64,000 nucleotides of DNA from Sesamum alatum. Taxonomy: Eukaryota > Streptophyta > Magnoliopsida > Lamiales > Pedaliaceae. The notes beneath the pieces are model-generated. The model was not told the origin of the DNA. It did no database searches and was given only the letters and a program-made list of their open reading frames with translations. The stretch is taken from assembly GCA_034509735.1 (NCBI GenBank), contig JACGWO010000004.1:14737395-14801394 (forward strand), given 5' to 3'. A program made the position numbers and the translations under genes. Below, piece after piece: positions 34,881 through 48,284 of the stretch. Numbering within the stretch: position 1 is the stretch's first letter; each line of letters starts with the position of its first letter.

Positions 34881-36192
34881 GGAAGAAAATATTTTTCAAA
34901 AAAATTAATAAAAACCCATATCGGACACATTAATATTGAAGAAAGATATACAATCTGTGGAATAACACAATTAAAAACATAAAATATTTCGAATTGAGAT
35001 TGATATATGTTCATAATATGAAATAAATTTGTATATTCATAATTATTAGTATTACACTGATGTAACTATCATCTTATATTGTTGTACTACATTGCTCAAT
35101 CAGACCATTAAAATTTAAATCAAACCGTCAAAATTTAGATCAAACTGTTAGATATGATCAAACCTACAAAATAATACATTCGATGAAGTTCTGGACCAAT
35201 TTGGTACACGGATGTGGAGATATCATATCCGGAACATAAGAGCAATCTTTCAAAACCGGTGCATCATTGAATCAGGCTTTTGATTTTAAATCATACCGCC
35301 AGATATGATCAAATGGACTAAGTCTTATATGTATTTAAGTTTGGTATGAATCTGGTGCCCAATTTTAAAAAAATCATACCTGGAAACATAGGTTTTGGAA
35401 TTTCAACACATATTGTAACAACTTTTTTCAACGGTTATGGATATTAACATTTTGGAACGGTGTTTGGTACCAATCCTGGAACAACCTTTTAAAAATTGGA
35501 CTCCCTCCAAATTTTTAAATTTTTCTGGTAAAGGAATAACGTGCGCTCGGTATTTGGAACGACCTCTATGACTGGTCGTTCCAAACTTTGAATTTTGCCC
35601 ACAATTTGAGATGGCGCCAAAACAGATTTGGCCAGCCACAAATATATAGTAGCTTGGAACGAATAGTGTAACGGTTATTGTAATTTTCGACCATTCCAAA
35701 CTTTAATTTTTTTTTCAAAAAAACTTATTCAATTTAAATGTTTCATTACAAAACACTTGATACTGAAGCGTCATCTTCACCAGTCTCGCAATCCTCAAAG
35801 CTATTTTCATCATCTTCGTCTTCTTCAATATGGGTGTGACTATGGGGCGAACAAGATGTTCCTGCTCCTTGTTGAAGTGCTACAGAAAGATTAATAAAAA
35901 GTTGTATACTATCAAGATCACGTAGGTCTGATTGTCCATAGCAATTTCAGGGATAGGTATGACTTTCTCCGGATGATATGCGGCATTGGTCCATCGAGAG
36001 TCATGAACTACTCTCTGAGCCTTGGTATTGCAAACAGTCATCTAATTCGTTTTGTCTCTCTTCATGCTTGGGTATGCAGTGTAGTAAACTTGTACTACTT
36101 GTTGTGTCAATATGAATAGTTCATCGTTTTGGTACAACTTTCAGAAATTAACATCAATGAGGCGATAACGAGGTGTACCTTCATACCTCTTA
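34881..36192. other. Non-coding interior of CACTA element
   Basis: 35090-35175 has three copies of a CAAACCGTCAAAATTTAGAT-like word; 35395-35700 repeats the GGAACGG words of the subterminal regions. Acidic, broken frames near 35770-35860 may be transposase C-terminal debris. Confidence 0.45.
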
Positions 36193-37330
36193 TCAGATCG
36201 ATCCAACGACACTTGAACAGAACGACGTGCAAGTTCGGAATGAGTGGGTAATCAACTGAATTATCTCTTCGAGTATCTCATAGAAGTTATTTTTTATGTC
36301 TGTATATGATGAGCTTTTGACACGTACCCCCAAATTCATTGTTAACTTGCAGACATTGTAACATTCAGTGTGGAAATTGTAACCACTCACAAAGTAATAT
36401 GGCAATATCGTCACCGCTGCCGCTGGACGCCAATGATCACACTTCAGGAGCTCCTTGTTCATATAGTTCAACTCGGGATGAACCTGTAGTTCATGTATAT
36501 ACAATTTTAGTTTATGAGAAAGTTTGAACCAAATCAATTTATAAAAAAAAGTCATCAACTTACAATACATTTGAACCAATCATTGAAATCAGTTGCTACA
36601 AGTTGATCAATAATTGGGTCTTCCGAGTTGTGGGGCTGGTATAGTTAATTCAAGAATGACCTGTTTGTAAATTTCCTAAATATCTATAAATAAAAACGCA
36701 CAACAAAATAAAGATTTACACATATATGTATATACTTACTTGTAATATGGCGTGACTACTTCATAGTTGCACAACACATACGTCTTGGTCATGTGGCATT
36801 CTGAGTCGCTGAGCCATCTCTCCTTTGAGGCCCCACTAGCTCGGTAGGTGGTTGAAAATACATGGTTGGATTCTGTCATAATTGCTCGTGAGATTATCGT
36901 TTCTACTGGGTTTACTTCGTTTGCAAAGAACATGCAGTTCAAAGTAGTGAGAAATGAATAGCTCAATTTCTTCGACAATGTATGCCTCGACACTGGACGT
37001 CTCAACGTGTGCTTTGTTCTTCACCTTCTTCTTCAAATTACGGAGGAACCTCTCAAATGGGTACATCCACCTGTATTCCACTGGCCCTCCCACGCGAGCC
37101 TCCTATGGCATGTGAACAATAGGGTACTCCATTGAGTCGAAGAAAGTTGGAGGAAATATTTTCTCAAGGTTGCACATCTCACCTCTGTTAATGCGCTCCA
37201 CACAAGCTCAAGAAGCATTTCACATAAGGCAATTGGTATCAGTTTCTGCATGAATACGTAACAATAGTGATTTTTCACGCCATGCGCTCCACACAAGCTC
37301 AGAAAGCATTTCACATAAGGCAATTGGTAT
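36193..37330 (-). pseudogene. TNP2 transposase C-terminal region (DUF4218/DUF4216) of CACTA element
   Basis: Minus strand, from high to low coordinates: FMQKLIPIALCEMLLE, GGPVEYRWMYPFERFLRNLK then KKVKNKAHVETSSVEAYIVE and ELFISHYFELHV, all DUF4218-like. Then come VHPELNYMNKELLKC and GYNFHTECYNVCKLTMNLGV followed by NNFYEILEEII, DUF4216-like. Probable introns and frameshifts separate the blocks. A 91-bp tandem duplication (units starting 37193 and 37284) disrupts the first block. The catalytic core of the transposase is missing. Confidence 0.78.
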
Positions 37331-37424
37331 CAGTTTCTGCATGAATACGTAACAATCGTGAAGTCCAATTATAATATTTCGGCATAAATCTTGCATTCAT
37401 AAGCCAAAATTGATCTCGTCAGGT

Positions 37425-37575
37425 GTTTTGAACCTTTCATTTTTGCACTTTGAATATGGGCACTTAATTTTCTCTCCATCCATATGTCCATGCTGACACT
37501 TAGCCCACTCGATGAAAGTTTTAACACCATCCTCAAACTTCAGTATAGGACCTGTCCTATTCGGGAGGTTTTTCT
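37425..37575 (-). pseudogene. Transposase-associated N-terminal domain remnant (Transpos_assoc-like)
   Basis: The minus strand reads GVKTFIEWAKCQHGHMDG then EKIKCPYSKCKNERF, a Cys/His-containing N-terminal domain found at the start of plant TNP2 transposases. It abuts the C-terminal blocks, so most of the transposase between them has been lost. Confidence 0.6.
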
Positions 37576-40500
37576 CATATATTCATCTCATCTGTTGTCT
37601 TAACATGATGATAACTACATATACACATACATAGATATAATTATATTCGACCTATAAATTAGTTATTACTTCCCACTAATAATACTTAACATTCAAACAT
37701 AAAACTAAGAAAACTATATTAATTAAACTATATTTTAATTAACAAAAGGGGTTCAAGTTGTTACTTGGACAACCAACTCAAGAGATCAACTGTATAAAAT
37801 GACGCAATTCTAGCTAATCAAGTGTATATGCACGAAAAGCATAGAGAGATTGAGAGTATGTATGGTTAATCGATTCTAGAAGAAATGAAATAAAATAAAA
37901 ACAACATGCAACACACACACACAGATATATATATATATATATATATATGATTATTTGGACCGACTGTTGGAACGACTTTTGGGCGATAAAAAATAGCCGT
38001 TTAAATATGGCCGCTAGACTTAGTGATTATTGAATCGAATGGTTGTCGGAACGGCTTTTGGGGCGACAAAATAGCCGTTAGATTGAGTCATTATTGGAAC
38101 AGCTTTTGCAACTAAAGATTGCTTTCGTAGAATAGCCATACCAATTGAAACGGCCTTTGGACCGGCTATGTAGTATTACAATTTCAAATGGTCCTTTACA
38201 TGACAATTGGAAAGAATGCTCTCATATTTCGTGTGGCCGTTACTTAGCGAAACGGCTGTCCCAAAAGCCGTTGTAACGTTGCAATGACCACGACTTTGTA
38301 TCGGTTTTTTCAGCGGTCTTGTCTTACTACAAATTCGTAATGGTCATTGGGTCCGACGGGCCGTTACAAATAAAAATGAGCCATACCAAAAGATGTTCCA
38401 AGTTGTAACGGGAACGGTTGTTGCAACTATTGCGCCGTTACCAAAATTACAAAAATCATTTCACCAGCTAGATGATGTAAACAAAGACAATTCGTTCCAA
38501 AATTGTTACAAAAATTGTTACCTTTGGAACAACCACATGGCCATTCACCAAAACTGCCCTTACAAATTCCCCGTTTTTTTTTTTACTGGTTCAGCTCTAA
38601 ATGATCACGATATGCACTAATTCATGAAAATTGGATTGGAGAAATATTATATCCTGACACATAATGAATTACAAGAAGTTTATTGTTTATGCCAAACTTT
38701 ATTGTTGGTTATTCAAAATACTAAATTAGTTATTGATTATTTTATTTGGTAGCTTTTTATTGAAGTCCCAACACAAGCATATATATAATTTAAGAGTATA
38801 AATATTATTACGAAATTTATGAAAATATAAATGTAGGTTTCATTTTAAAAATATATGTACTCGTTGATTTCAACTCACTCTTCATTGTCGTAGTAATAGT
38901 TATAAGAATTAGTATCCTTATATATTGTATTCAATTTTCAATTATTATTATATTAATTTAATTTTTTTATGAATTTAATGTTTTTATTTATTAAATTATT
39001 TTATTAAATTTTAATAGGCTTAAGCCAATTTTTTGGCTTCGCCATTGTTTTGTGGGTGAAAAATCACAAGATTAATTTAATTATTAAGTAAAATTTTATT
39101 GATATTTATTTATAAAAAATATTATTAAATAATAATTAATAATTTGAAATGTCAAAATAGTACTTAATTAAATCTTTAAAAGATAATTAAGAACTAATTA
39201 AAATTATTTATTAGTAGCTTTTTAACATTATTTATTAGTAGCTTTTTATTGAAGTCCCAGCATAAATAAACAAGCATATATATAATTTACAAGTATAAAT
39301 ATTAATTATGAAATTTATGATAATATAAATGTAGGTTTCATTTTCAAAATATGTGTACTCGTTGATTTCAAATCACTCTTTATTGTCGTAGTAATAGTTA
39401 TAAGAATTAATATCATTATATATTGTATTCAATTTTCAGTTATTATTATATTAATTTAATTTATTTTATGAATTTAATATTTTTATTTTTCAAATTATTT
39501 ACTTGAATTTTAATATGGTTAATTATCAATTATTAAGTAAAATTTTATTGATATTAATTTATGAAAAATATTATTAAATAATATTAATAATTTGAAATGT
39601 CAAAATAGTACTTAAATCTTTAAATGTTAATTAAGAAGTAATTAAAATTATTTATTAGTAGCTTTTTATTGAAGTCCCAGAATAAATAAACAAGCATATA
39701 TATATATATATATATAATTTAAGAGTATAAATATTAATTATGAAATTTATGATAATATAAATGTAGGTTTCATTATTATTATCATTATTTAATATTTTTA
39801 TTTCTTAAATTTTTTAATTAAATTTTAATAGGGTTAAGCCATTTTTTTGTCCGTTTTTTTTTATTAATAATACCCCATCGCTAATTTATCATAAAAAATA
39901 GAGTTAAGCCAATTTTTTTGGCTTCGCCATTGTTTTGTTGGTGAAAAATCACTAGATTAATTAATTATTAAGTAAAATTTTTTGATATTTATTAATGAAA
40001 AATATTATTAAATAATAATAATAATTTGAAATGTCAAAATAGTACTTAAATCTTTAAATGATAATTAAGAACTAATTAAATTTATTTATTAGTGGCTTTT
40101 TTATTGAAGTCCCAGCATAAATAAACAAGCATATATATATAATTTAAGAGTATAAGTATTAATTATGAAATTTATGATAACATAAATGTGGGTTTCATTT
40201 TCAAAATATGTGTATTCGTTGATTTCAACTTAGTCTTCATTGTCGTAGTAATAGTTATAAGAATCAGTATCATTATATATTGTATTCAATTTTCAATTAT
40301 TATTATATTAATTTAATTTTTTTATGAACTTAATATTTTTATTTTTCAAATTAATTAATTTAATTTTAATAGGGTTAAGCCAATTTTTTGATTCGCCATT
40401 GTTTTGTTGGTGAAAAATCACAAGATTAATTATTAATTATCAAGAAAATTTTATTGATATTTATTTATAAAAATTATTATTAAATAATAAGTAATAATTT

Positions 40501-41617
40501 GAAATATCAAAATAGTACTTAAATCTTTAAATGATAAATAAGAACTAATTAGAATTATTTATTTGTAGCTTTTTATTTAAGTCCCAGCATAAATAAACAA
40601 GCATATATATAATTTAAGAGTATAATATTAATTATGAAATTTATTACAATATAAATGTATGTTTCGTTTTCAAAATATGTGTACTCGTTGATTTCAACTC
40701 ACTCTTCATTGTCGTAGTAATAGTTATAAGAATTACTATCATTATTTATTGTATTCAATTTTTAACTATTATTATATTAATTTAATTTTTTTTATGAATT
40801 CAATATTTTTAATTGTGGAATTAATTAATTGAATTTTAATAGGGTTAAGCCTATTGTTTTGCTTCACCCTTGTTTTGTTGGTGAAAAATCACAAGATTAA
40901 TTATTAATTATTAAGGTTGATATTTATTTATAACAAAATTTTATTAAATAATAATTAATAATTTGAAATGACAAAATAGTACTTAATAATCTTTAAATGA
41001 TAATTAAGAACTAATTAAAATTATTTATAACTAACTTTTTGTTGCAGTCCCAGCATAAAAAACAAGCATATATATAATTCAAGAGTATAAATATTAATTA
41101 TGAAATTTATGATAATATAAATGTAGGTTTTATGTTCAAATTATGTGTACTCGTTGATTTCAACTCACTCTTCATTGTTGTAGTAATAGTTATAAGAATT
41201 AGTATCATTATATGTTGTATTCAATTTTCAATTATTATTATATTAATTTAATGTTTTTTTATGAATTTAATATCTTTATTTGTCAAATTAATTATTTAAA
41301 TTTTAATAGGGTTAAGCCCATTTTTTTGCTTTGCCATTGTTTTGTTGTTGAAAAATCACAACATTAATTATTAACTATTATGTAAAATTTTATTGATATT
41401 TATTTATTAAAAATATTATTAAATAATAATTAATAATTTGAAATGTCAAAATAGTACTTAAATCTTTAAGTGATAATTAAGAACTAATTAAAATTATTTA
41501 TTAGTAGCTTTTTATTGAAGTCCCAGCATAAATAAACAAGCATACATATAATTTAAGAGTATAAATATTAATAATGAAATTTATGATAATATAAATGTAG
41601 GTTTCATTTTCAAAATA

Positions 41618-43738
41618 TGTAGCACCCTCTAACGGCACTACGACTATATCTTCCCTAAATATCACACTTAATGTAAACCCTAATTATATGTATAATTAGG
41701 CACATAATGTAGCCCCTGTTGAGTATATATACACATAGTCTCATCATCACAACAAGAATATTTAATATCTCATCCGCAAGATCATATATACATATATATC
41801 AAGTACGTCAAAAATGGGACTATTATAACTAGTTCACATGCTATTCTCGCCTTTAATTCAAAATGAGACTTCTATTTCTATTTACAAGGAGGAGAAAACT
41901 GCATACTGGCCCGACCTGACTGGGATGCAAAATGTGGACCTAGCTGTCGTGAGTAGGCACAGCAAAATCTACACCTGAAATTATTAGCAGAGGGATGAGC
42001 CTGCAACTCAATAAGTAAATAACCGGTACCACTATACACGCACCTCAATTATATCAACAAGACAAAGACAAGCAACGTATATAATATAATCAACTTAATC
42101 AAGCACATTTCATTTTATTTCTCCACGTAGTCATTCAATAATACGATAACCAATCAAACTTGTATTTTCCTAGTTGGCTTACCAGAAAGGTGATATAGTG
42201 TTTTCTCCACCAACTCAACCTCACTATTCATTCATATATATACATGAATCCCCTTGGCATGCCACACCGGCTTACCAATCTCATTTCGCATCAAAGCTCT
42301 TTCATTTCGCATCATAGCTCTTTTTATTTCGCATCACAGCTCTTTTTATTTCGCATCATAGCTCTTTTCACATCGCATCATAGCTCTTTCATATCGCATC
42401 ATAGCTCTTTTCATTTCATTTGCCACATAGGCTATTCAACAACATCAAGGGGTATTCATATCATAATTACATTTAATTTCCATCACTCCCTCGATTCCAC
42501 ATATCACCGTTCTTGTAAGCTAACTAGCCACATAAAATCACATAGCAACATTTTTCACGTACAAACACATAACATTGGTATCAAACAGCCAATGGCATAT
42601 CTTCCTCATTTCACTTTCACGACATAATCATTTTAAAGTAATCATCAACCACTCGTACAGTTCAAAATAGATTAGTCAAACACGAATCGTAGGCTCACAT
42701 AAAAGTAATATTACCAAGAAATAAAATATATATAGATAATACTAATTATTTACGTACACAACACTAATAGGAAAAAGGAACATATATAAGCAGCATCAAT
42801 TATTTACTTACCTCGATCTTATACAGATTTAGCTAGCTGATATGAAGTCGTACGATCATCTACTTTATCCCGTGTCCTATCATAAGGTATAATGCGTACA
42901 ATTAATATCTAGAATGCCAATTTCTAAATAAAATATTAAATAGTATTTATATATATATATATATATATATATTTCACCAATATCTCAATATTTCACTAAA
43001 CCCTTCATCCTATTATAACTACCGTTCATAATAACAATTCTTGGATTATATTTATCTCAAAATATACTTATCTTTACTAAATATAACATTTTCAATTATA
43101 TTCTATAATATTTCTCAAATAAAATTTTCAACCCGATTAAAACTAACCAATCAATTGTAGAAATTATTAAATCTAGTAAATTAAGCAGTTTAAGCTATTA
43201 ATTATAACACCCCTAATTTAATTGAGACATTTAACCAGGCACTAATTATAAATACTCAAATTAATAAAATTTTCCGATTAAACACTAAATTGAATAGTAT
43301 AATTAATATTTAATAAATGCACTTATTAAATACTATAATTATATAAATTAAAACTAATTAAAATTAAAATATTTCGTACCTGTTTTTCGCGAAAGTGTGT
43401 GTGTGTTTAGTATGTGTTGTGTGAGTTTAATTTATCATGTGTGTTTGTAAAGCAATCAGATGGGTGCGTCAGCACCCATCTTTATCTACCCTTTTTATTT
43501 TTTTATTTTTATTTTTTTTTTAAATTTTAATAAATATTTTCAAAATACCCATTACGTCCTTTCTAATTTCTTAATTAATATAATTTTCTCCCAAATATTA
43601 TATAAAGCTCCAATTCGCTCCGTTCAAGTCTTAATATGATCAAAATTTAATCTATAATATATCTACTAATTAACTAAATTTTCTTAAATAATTACCAATT
43701 GACCTCCTAATTATGTATAAAAATTTGGGGGCGTCACA
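41618..43738 (-). mobile_element. Solo LTR, 2.1 kb, inserted in the array
   Basis: Plus-strand ends TGTAGCACCC and GGGCGTCACA; perfect AAATA target duplications (41613-41617, 43739-43743). Read on minus it starts TGTGACGCCCCC and ends GGGTGCTACA, with a TATATATA box near its 3' end (about 41723-41732). A 24-base hairpin (stem AGATGGGTGC, loop GTCA) lies at 43458-43481. No gag-pol. Confidence 0.82.
42283..42416 (+). repeat. Minisatellite inside the solo LTR
   Basis: About six copies of a 21-24-bp unit, TTTCGCATCATAGCTCTTT, with small length variation. Confidence 0.8.
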
Positions 43739-46700
43739 AAATACGTGTACTCATTGATTTCAACTCACTCTTCATTGTCGTAGTAATAGTTATAAGAATT
43801 AATATCATTATATATTGTATTCAATTTTCAGTTATTATTATATTAATTTAGTTTTCTTTTTAAATTTAATATTTTTATTTTTCTAATTATTTAATTAAAT
43901 TTTAATAGGGTTAAGCCAATTTTTGGCTTCACCATTGTTTTGTTGGTGAAAAATCACAAGATTAATTATCAATATTAAGTAAAATTTTATTGATATTAAT
44001 TTATGAAAAATATTATTAAATAATAATTAATGATTTGAAATGTCAAAATAGTTCTTAAATCTTTAAATGTTAATTAAGAAGTAATTAAAATTATTTATTA
44101 GTAGCTTTTTATTGAAGCCCCAGAATAAATAAACAAGCATATATATATATATATATATATAATTTAAGAGTATAATTATTAATTATGAAATTTATGATAA
44201 TATAAATGTAGGTTTCATTTTCAAAATATTTGTACTCGTTGATTTCAACTCGTTCTTCATTATCGTAATAATAGTTATAAGAATTACTATCATTATATAT
44301 TGTATTCAATTTTAAATTATTATTATATTAATTTAATTTTTTTTATGAATTTAATATTTTTATTTCTTAAATTATTTAATTAAATTTTAATAGGGTTAAG
44401 CCATTTTTTCGTCCATTTTTTTGTTATTAATAATATCCCATCGCTAATTTGTCAAGAGAAAAAAAGGGTTAAGCCAATTTTTTGGCTTCACCATTGTTTT
44501 GTTGGTGAAAATTCACTAGATTAATTAATTATTAAGTAAAATTTTATTGATATTTATTAATAAAAATATTATTAAATAATAATTAATAATTTGAAATGTC
44601 AAAATAGTACTTAAATCTTTAAATGATAATTAAGAACTAATTAAAATTATTTATTAGTAGCTTTTTTTATTGAAGTCCCAGCATAAATAAACAAGCATAC
44701 ATATAATTTAAAAGTATAAATATTAATAATGAAATTTATGATAATATAAATGTAGGTTTCATTTTCAAAATACATGTACTCATTGATTTCAACTCACTCT
44801 TCATTGTCGTAGTAATAGTTATAAGAATTAATATCATTATATATTGTATTCAATTTTCAGTTATTATTATATTAATTTAATTGTTTTTTTATAAATTTAG
44901 TATTTTTATTTTTCAAATTATTTAATTAAATTTTAATAGGGTTAAGCCAATTTTTGGCTTCGCCATTGTTTTGTTGGTGAAAAATCACAAGATTAATTAT
45001 CAATTATTAAGTAAAATTTTATTGGTATTAATTTATGAAAATATTATTAAATAATAATTAATAATTTGAAATGACAAAATAGTACTTAAATATTTAAATG
45101 TTAATTAAGAAGTAATTAAAATTATTTATTAGTAGCTTTTTATTGAAGTCCTAGAGTAAATAAACAAGCATATATATATATATATATATAATTTAAGAGT
45201 ATAAATATTAATTATGAAATTTATGATAATATAAATGTAGGTTTCATTTTCAAAATATTTGTACTCATTGATTTCAACTCGTTCTTTATTGTCGTAATAA
45301 TAGTTGTAAGAATTAGTATCATTATATATTGTATTCAATTTTCAATTATTATTATATTAATTTAATTTTTTTATAAATTTTTGTCCGGTTTTTTGTTATT
45401 AATAATACCCCATCGCTAATTTATCAAAAAAAAAAAAAAATAGGGTTAAGCCAATTTTTTGGCTTCGCCATTGTTTTGTTGGTGAAAAATTACTAGATTA
45501 ATTAATTATTAAGTAAAATTTTATTGATATTTATTAATGAAAAATATTATTAAATAATAATTAATAATTTGAAATGTCAAAATAGTACGTAAATCTTTAA
45601 ATGATAATTAAGAACTAATTAAAATTATTTATTAGTAGCTTTTTTATTGAAGTCCCAGCATAAATAAACAAGCATATATATAATTTAAGAGTATAAGTAT
45701 TAATTATGAAATTTATGATAATATAAATGTAGGTTTAATTTTCAAAATATGTGTACTCGTTGATTTCAATTCAGTCTTCATTGTTGTAGTAATAGTTATA
45801 AGAATTAGTATCATTATATATTGTATTCAATTTTCAATTATTACTATATTAATTTAAGTTTTTTTATGAACTTAATATTTTTATTTGTCAAATTAATTAA
45901 TTAAATTTTAATAGGGTTAAGACAATTTTTTTTTCTTCGCCATTGTTTTGTTGGTGAAAAATCACAAGATTAATTATTAATTATTAAGTAAATTTTATTG
46001 ATATTTATTTATAAAAAATATTATTAAATAATAAGTAATAATTTGAAATGTCAAAATATTACTTAAATCTTTAAATGATAAATAAGAACTAATTAGAATT
46101 ATTTATTGGTAGCTTTTTATTTAAGTCCCAGCATAAATAAACAAGCATATATATAATTTAAGAGTATAATATTAATTATGAAATTTATTATGATATAAAT
46201 TAATGTTTCGTTTTCAAAATATGTGTACTCGTTGATTTCAACTGACTCTTCATTGTCTTAGTAATAGTTATAAGAATTAGTATCACTATATCTTGTATTC
46301 AATTTTTAATTATTATTATATTAATTTAATTTTTTTATGAATTTAATAGTTTTTATTTGTGACATTAATTAATTAAATTTTAATAGGGTTAAGCCTATTA
46401 TTTTGCTTGTGAAAAATCACAAGATTAATTATTAATTATTAAGTAATATTTTATTGATATTTATTTATAACAAAATTTTATTAAATAATAATTAATAATT
46501 TGAAATGACAAAATAGTACTTAAATCTTTAAATGATAATTAAGAACTAATTAAAATTATTTATTACTAACTTTTTGTTGAAGTCCCAGCATGAAAAAACA
46601 AGCATATATATAATTTAAGAGTATAAATGTTAATTATGAAATTTATGATAATATAAATGTCGGTTTCATTTTTAAAATATGTGTACTCGTTGATTTCAAC

Positions 46701-47046
46701 TCACTCTTCATTGTTGGAGTAATAGTTGTAAGAATTAGTATCATTATATGTTGTATTCAATTTTCAATTATTAATATATTAATTTAAATTCAGCCAATTT
46801 TTTGGCTTTGCCATTGTTTTGTTGGTGAAAAAATCACAAGATTAATTATTAATTATTAAGTAAAATTTTATTGATATTTATTTATAAAAAAATATTATTA
46901 AATAACAATTAATAATTTGAAATGTCAAAATAGTACTTAAATCTTTAAATGATAATTAAGATCTAATTAAAATTATTTATTAGTTGCTTTTTATTGAAAT
47001 CCCAACATAAATAACCAAGCGTATATATAATTTAAGAGTAGTAAAT

Positions 47047-48284
47047 TGTATAGGATGTGTTTTATCACTCAAATGTATATTTACTTAGGGTATTTTAGAA
47101 TTAATTTTTTGCATTGATAATTGAACTATGCATCTTTTGAGTGAATGATCAATTTTGACCTATTGTGAAGGAAATGGGATGAAAAACTCCAAATGAAGCT
47201 GAAAAGTGATCAATGGAAGATTGAACACAAATCAGGCTTGAGAAGTCATTAAGGCGTGATCACGCCCTATTAAATAACCAAGTCTGGCGAGAAAGAAGAA
47301 GATTTGGAAAGATTTTGACTGTAATTGATTTTCTTTTCCAGACTACAAGTTGAAAGGCAAGAAGAGCACGTTTTTTGAGCTATAAAAAGGGGTCTTAAGG
47401 CAGAAAATCATTATCGAATTTCATATTTGATCATCCTTTTAGTTTAGATCATCTTTCTTCTTCTCCTTTCTTTTATCTTATGTTTTGCTATAGGAATTTA
47501 AGTTTTTTCTACACACATGATGTGTAGCCAATTTTGTTCGGATTCAAGGAAAACGTTGAACCCAATTTTTATGTTTTGAGGTTTTGATTTTATCTGATTT
47601 CGCCGAGTATTTCTCGTCTTGATTTACTGTGAATGGAATGATTATTATTGATAGATCTGACAATTCGATTCGATATTAATTGTTCTACTGCTATCCATGA
47701 GTTCAGTAATCTGTAATTGTCATGAATGATTGGTATGAGTAGCAATCAAATTTATTATGTGCTTTGCATGATTTATTCGTTGGGACGAGAAAACTAGGTT
47801 AGATAATTGCAGCTATCTCAATTGTTTGATATAGGTTCAACTATTTTCATTGATGCAAATGCTATTATTGATTTGATATGGAACACTATCGTGCCCATTC
47901 TTGATATAATAAGTTTAGATTTAGGTGCTTGAGTCAAATCCATTACAATAGGAGAACATGAATTTATTACGGCTATCATAATAGATTTCAAAGTTGAATA
48001 CTTAGTTGTGAAATTAAACATTAGTGACTTATGATAGACATAACGATTGGGTGATACACTCCCTTGAATTGGAATTTCTCTGTAATGATCTCTTCTAACT
48101 TATTTATTCTTGCTTTCTATTTAGTTTATATGTATTAGTAGTTAGTTCTCATTTCACATCCCCCCTTTGGTTACCACGACTAGCTGAGAAATTAATTCAT
48201 AGTTCCCTAGGGGTTCAACCTAATTCCACGAATGCTACAGTTTTAGAATCAGTAATTATAATTGACGACTTCGACAACCGATCA
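47047..48284 (+). mobile_element. LTR-like insertion in the array
   Basis: TGTATAGGATG to AACCGATCA, about 1.24 kb, with a TATAAAAAGG box near 47382-47391 and a tail (TTCCCTAGGGGTTCAACC) like the 3' ends of plant gypsy LTRs. No target duplication, and about 100 bp of the array unit is missing between its flanks, so deletion accompanied or followed insertion. Confidence 0.55.

Larger units (their letters stand above)
31840..38588 (-). mobile_element. CACTA (En/Spm) transposon, decayed
   Basis: Left end CACTACAATTTTT; right end reads CAGTAAAAA on the minus strand, a degenerate TIR. Three-base repeats GTT flank both ends (31837-31839, 38589-38591). Subterminal regions (about 31900-32480 and 37960-38560, also 35395-35700) are packed with GTAACGGCTTTTG / GGAACGGCTTTTGG words, as CACTA elements require for transposase binding. 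Inside are TNP2-type and Transposase_24-type remnants on the minus strand. Confidence 0.75.

Noticed and set aside
34604..35014. Proline-rich minus-strand ORFs
   Set aside because: Produced by the complement of the G-runs; no domain and no start or splice support.
42244..42627. Ser/His-rich ORF and CRISPR-like spacing
   Set aside because: It is the 21-24-bp minisatellite of a solo LTR; units abut without spacers and this is plant nuclear DNA.
44109..45338. Two similar minus-strand ORFs (44109-44309 and 45129-45338) with Tyr/Asn/Ile-rich proteins
   Set aside because: They are the same phase of the AT-rich array unit; the similarity comes from the DNA repeat and there is no sign of coding constraint.
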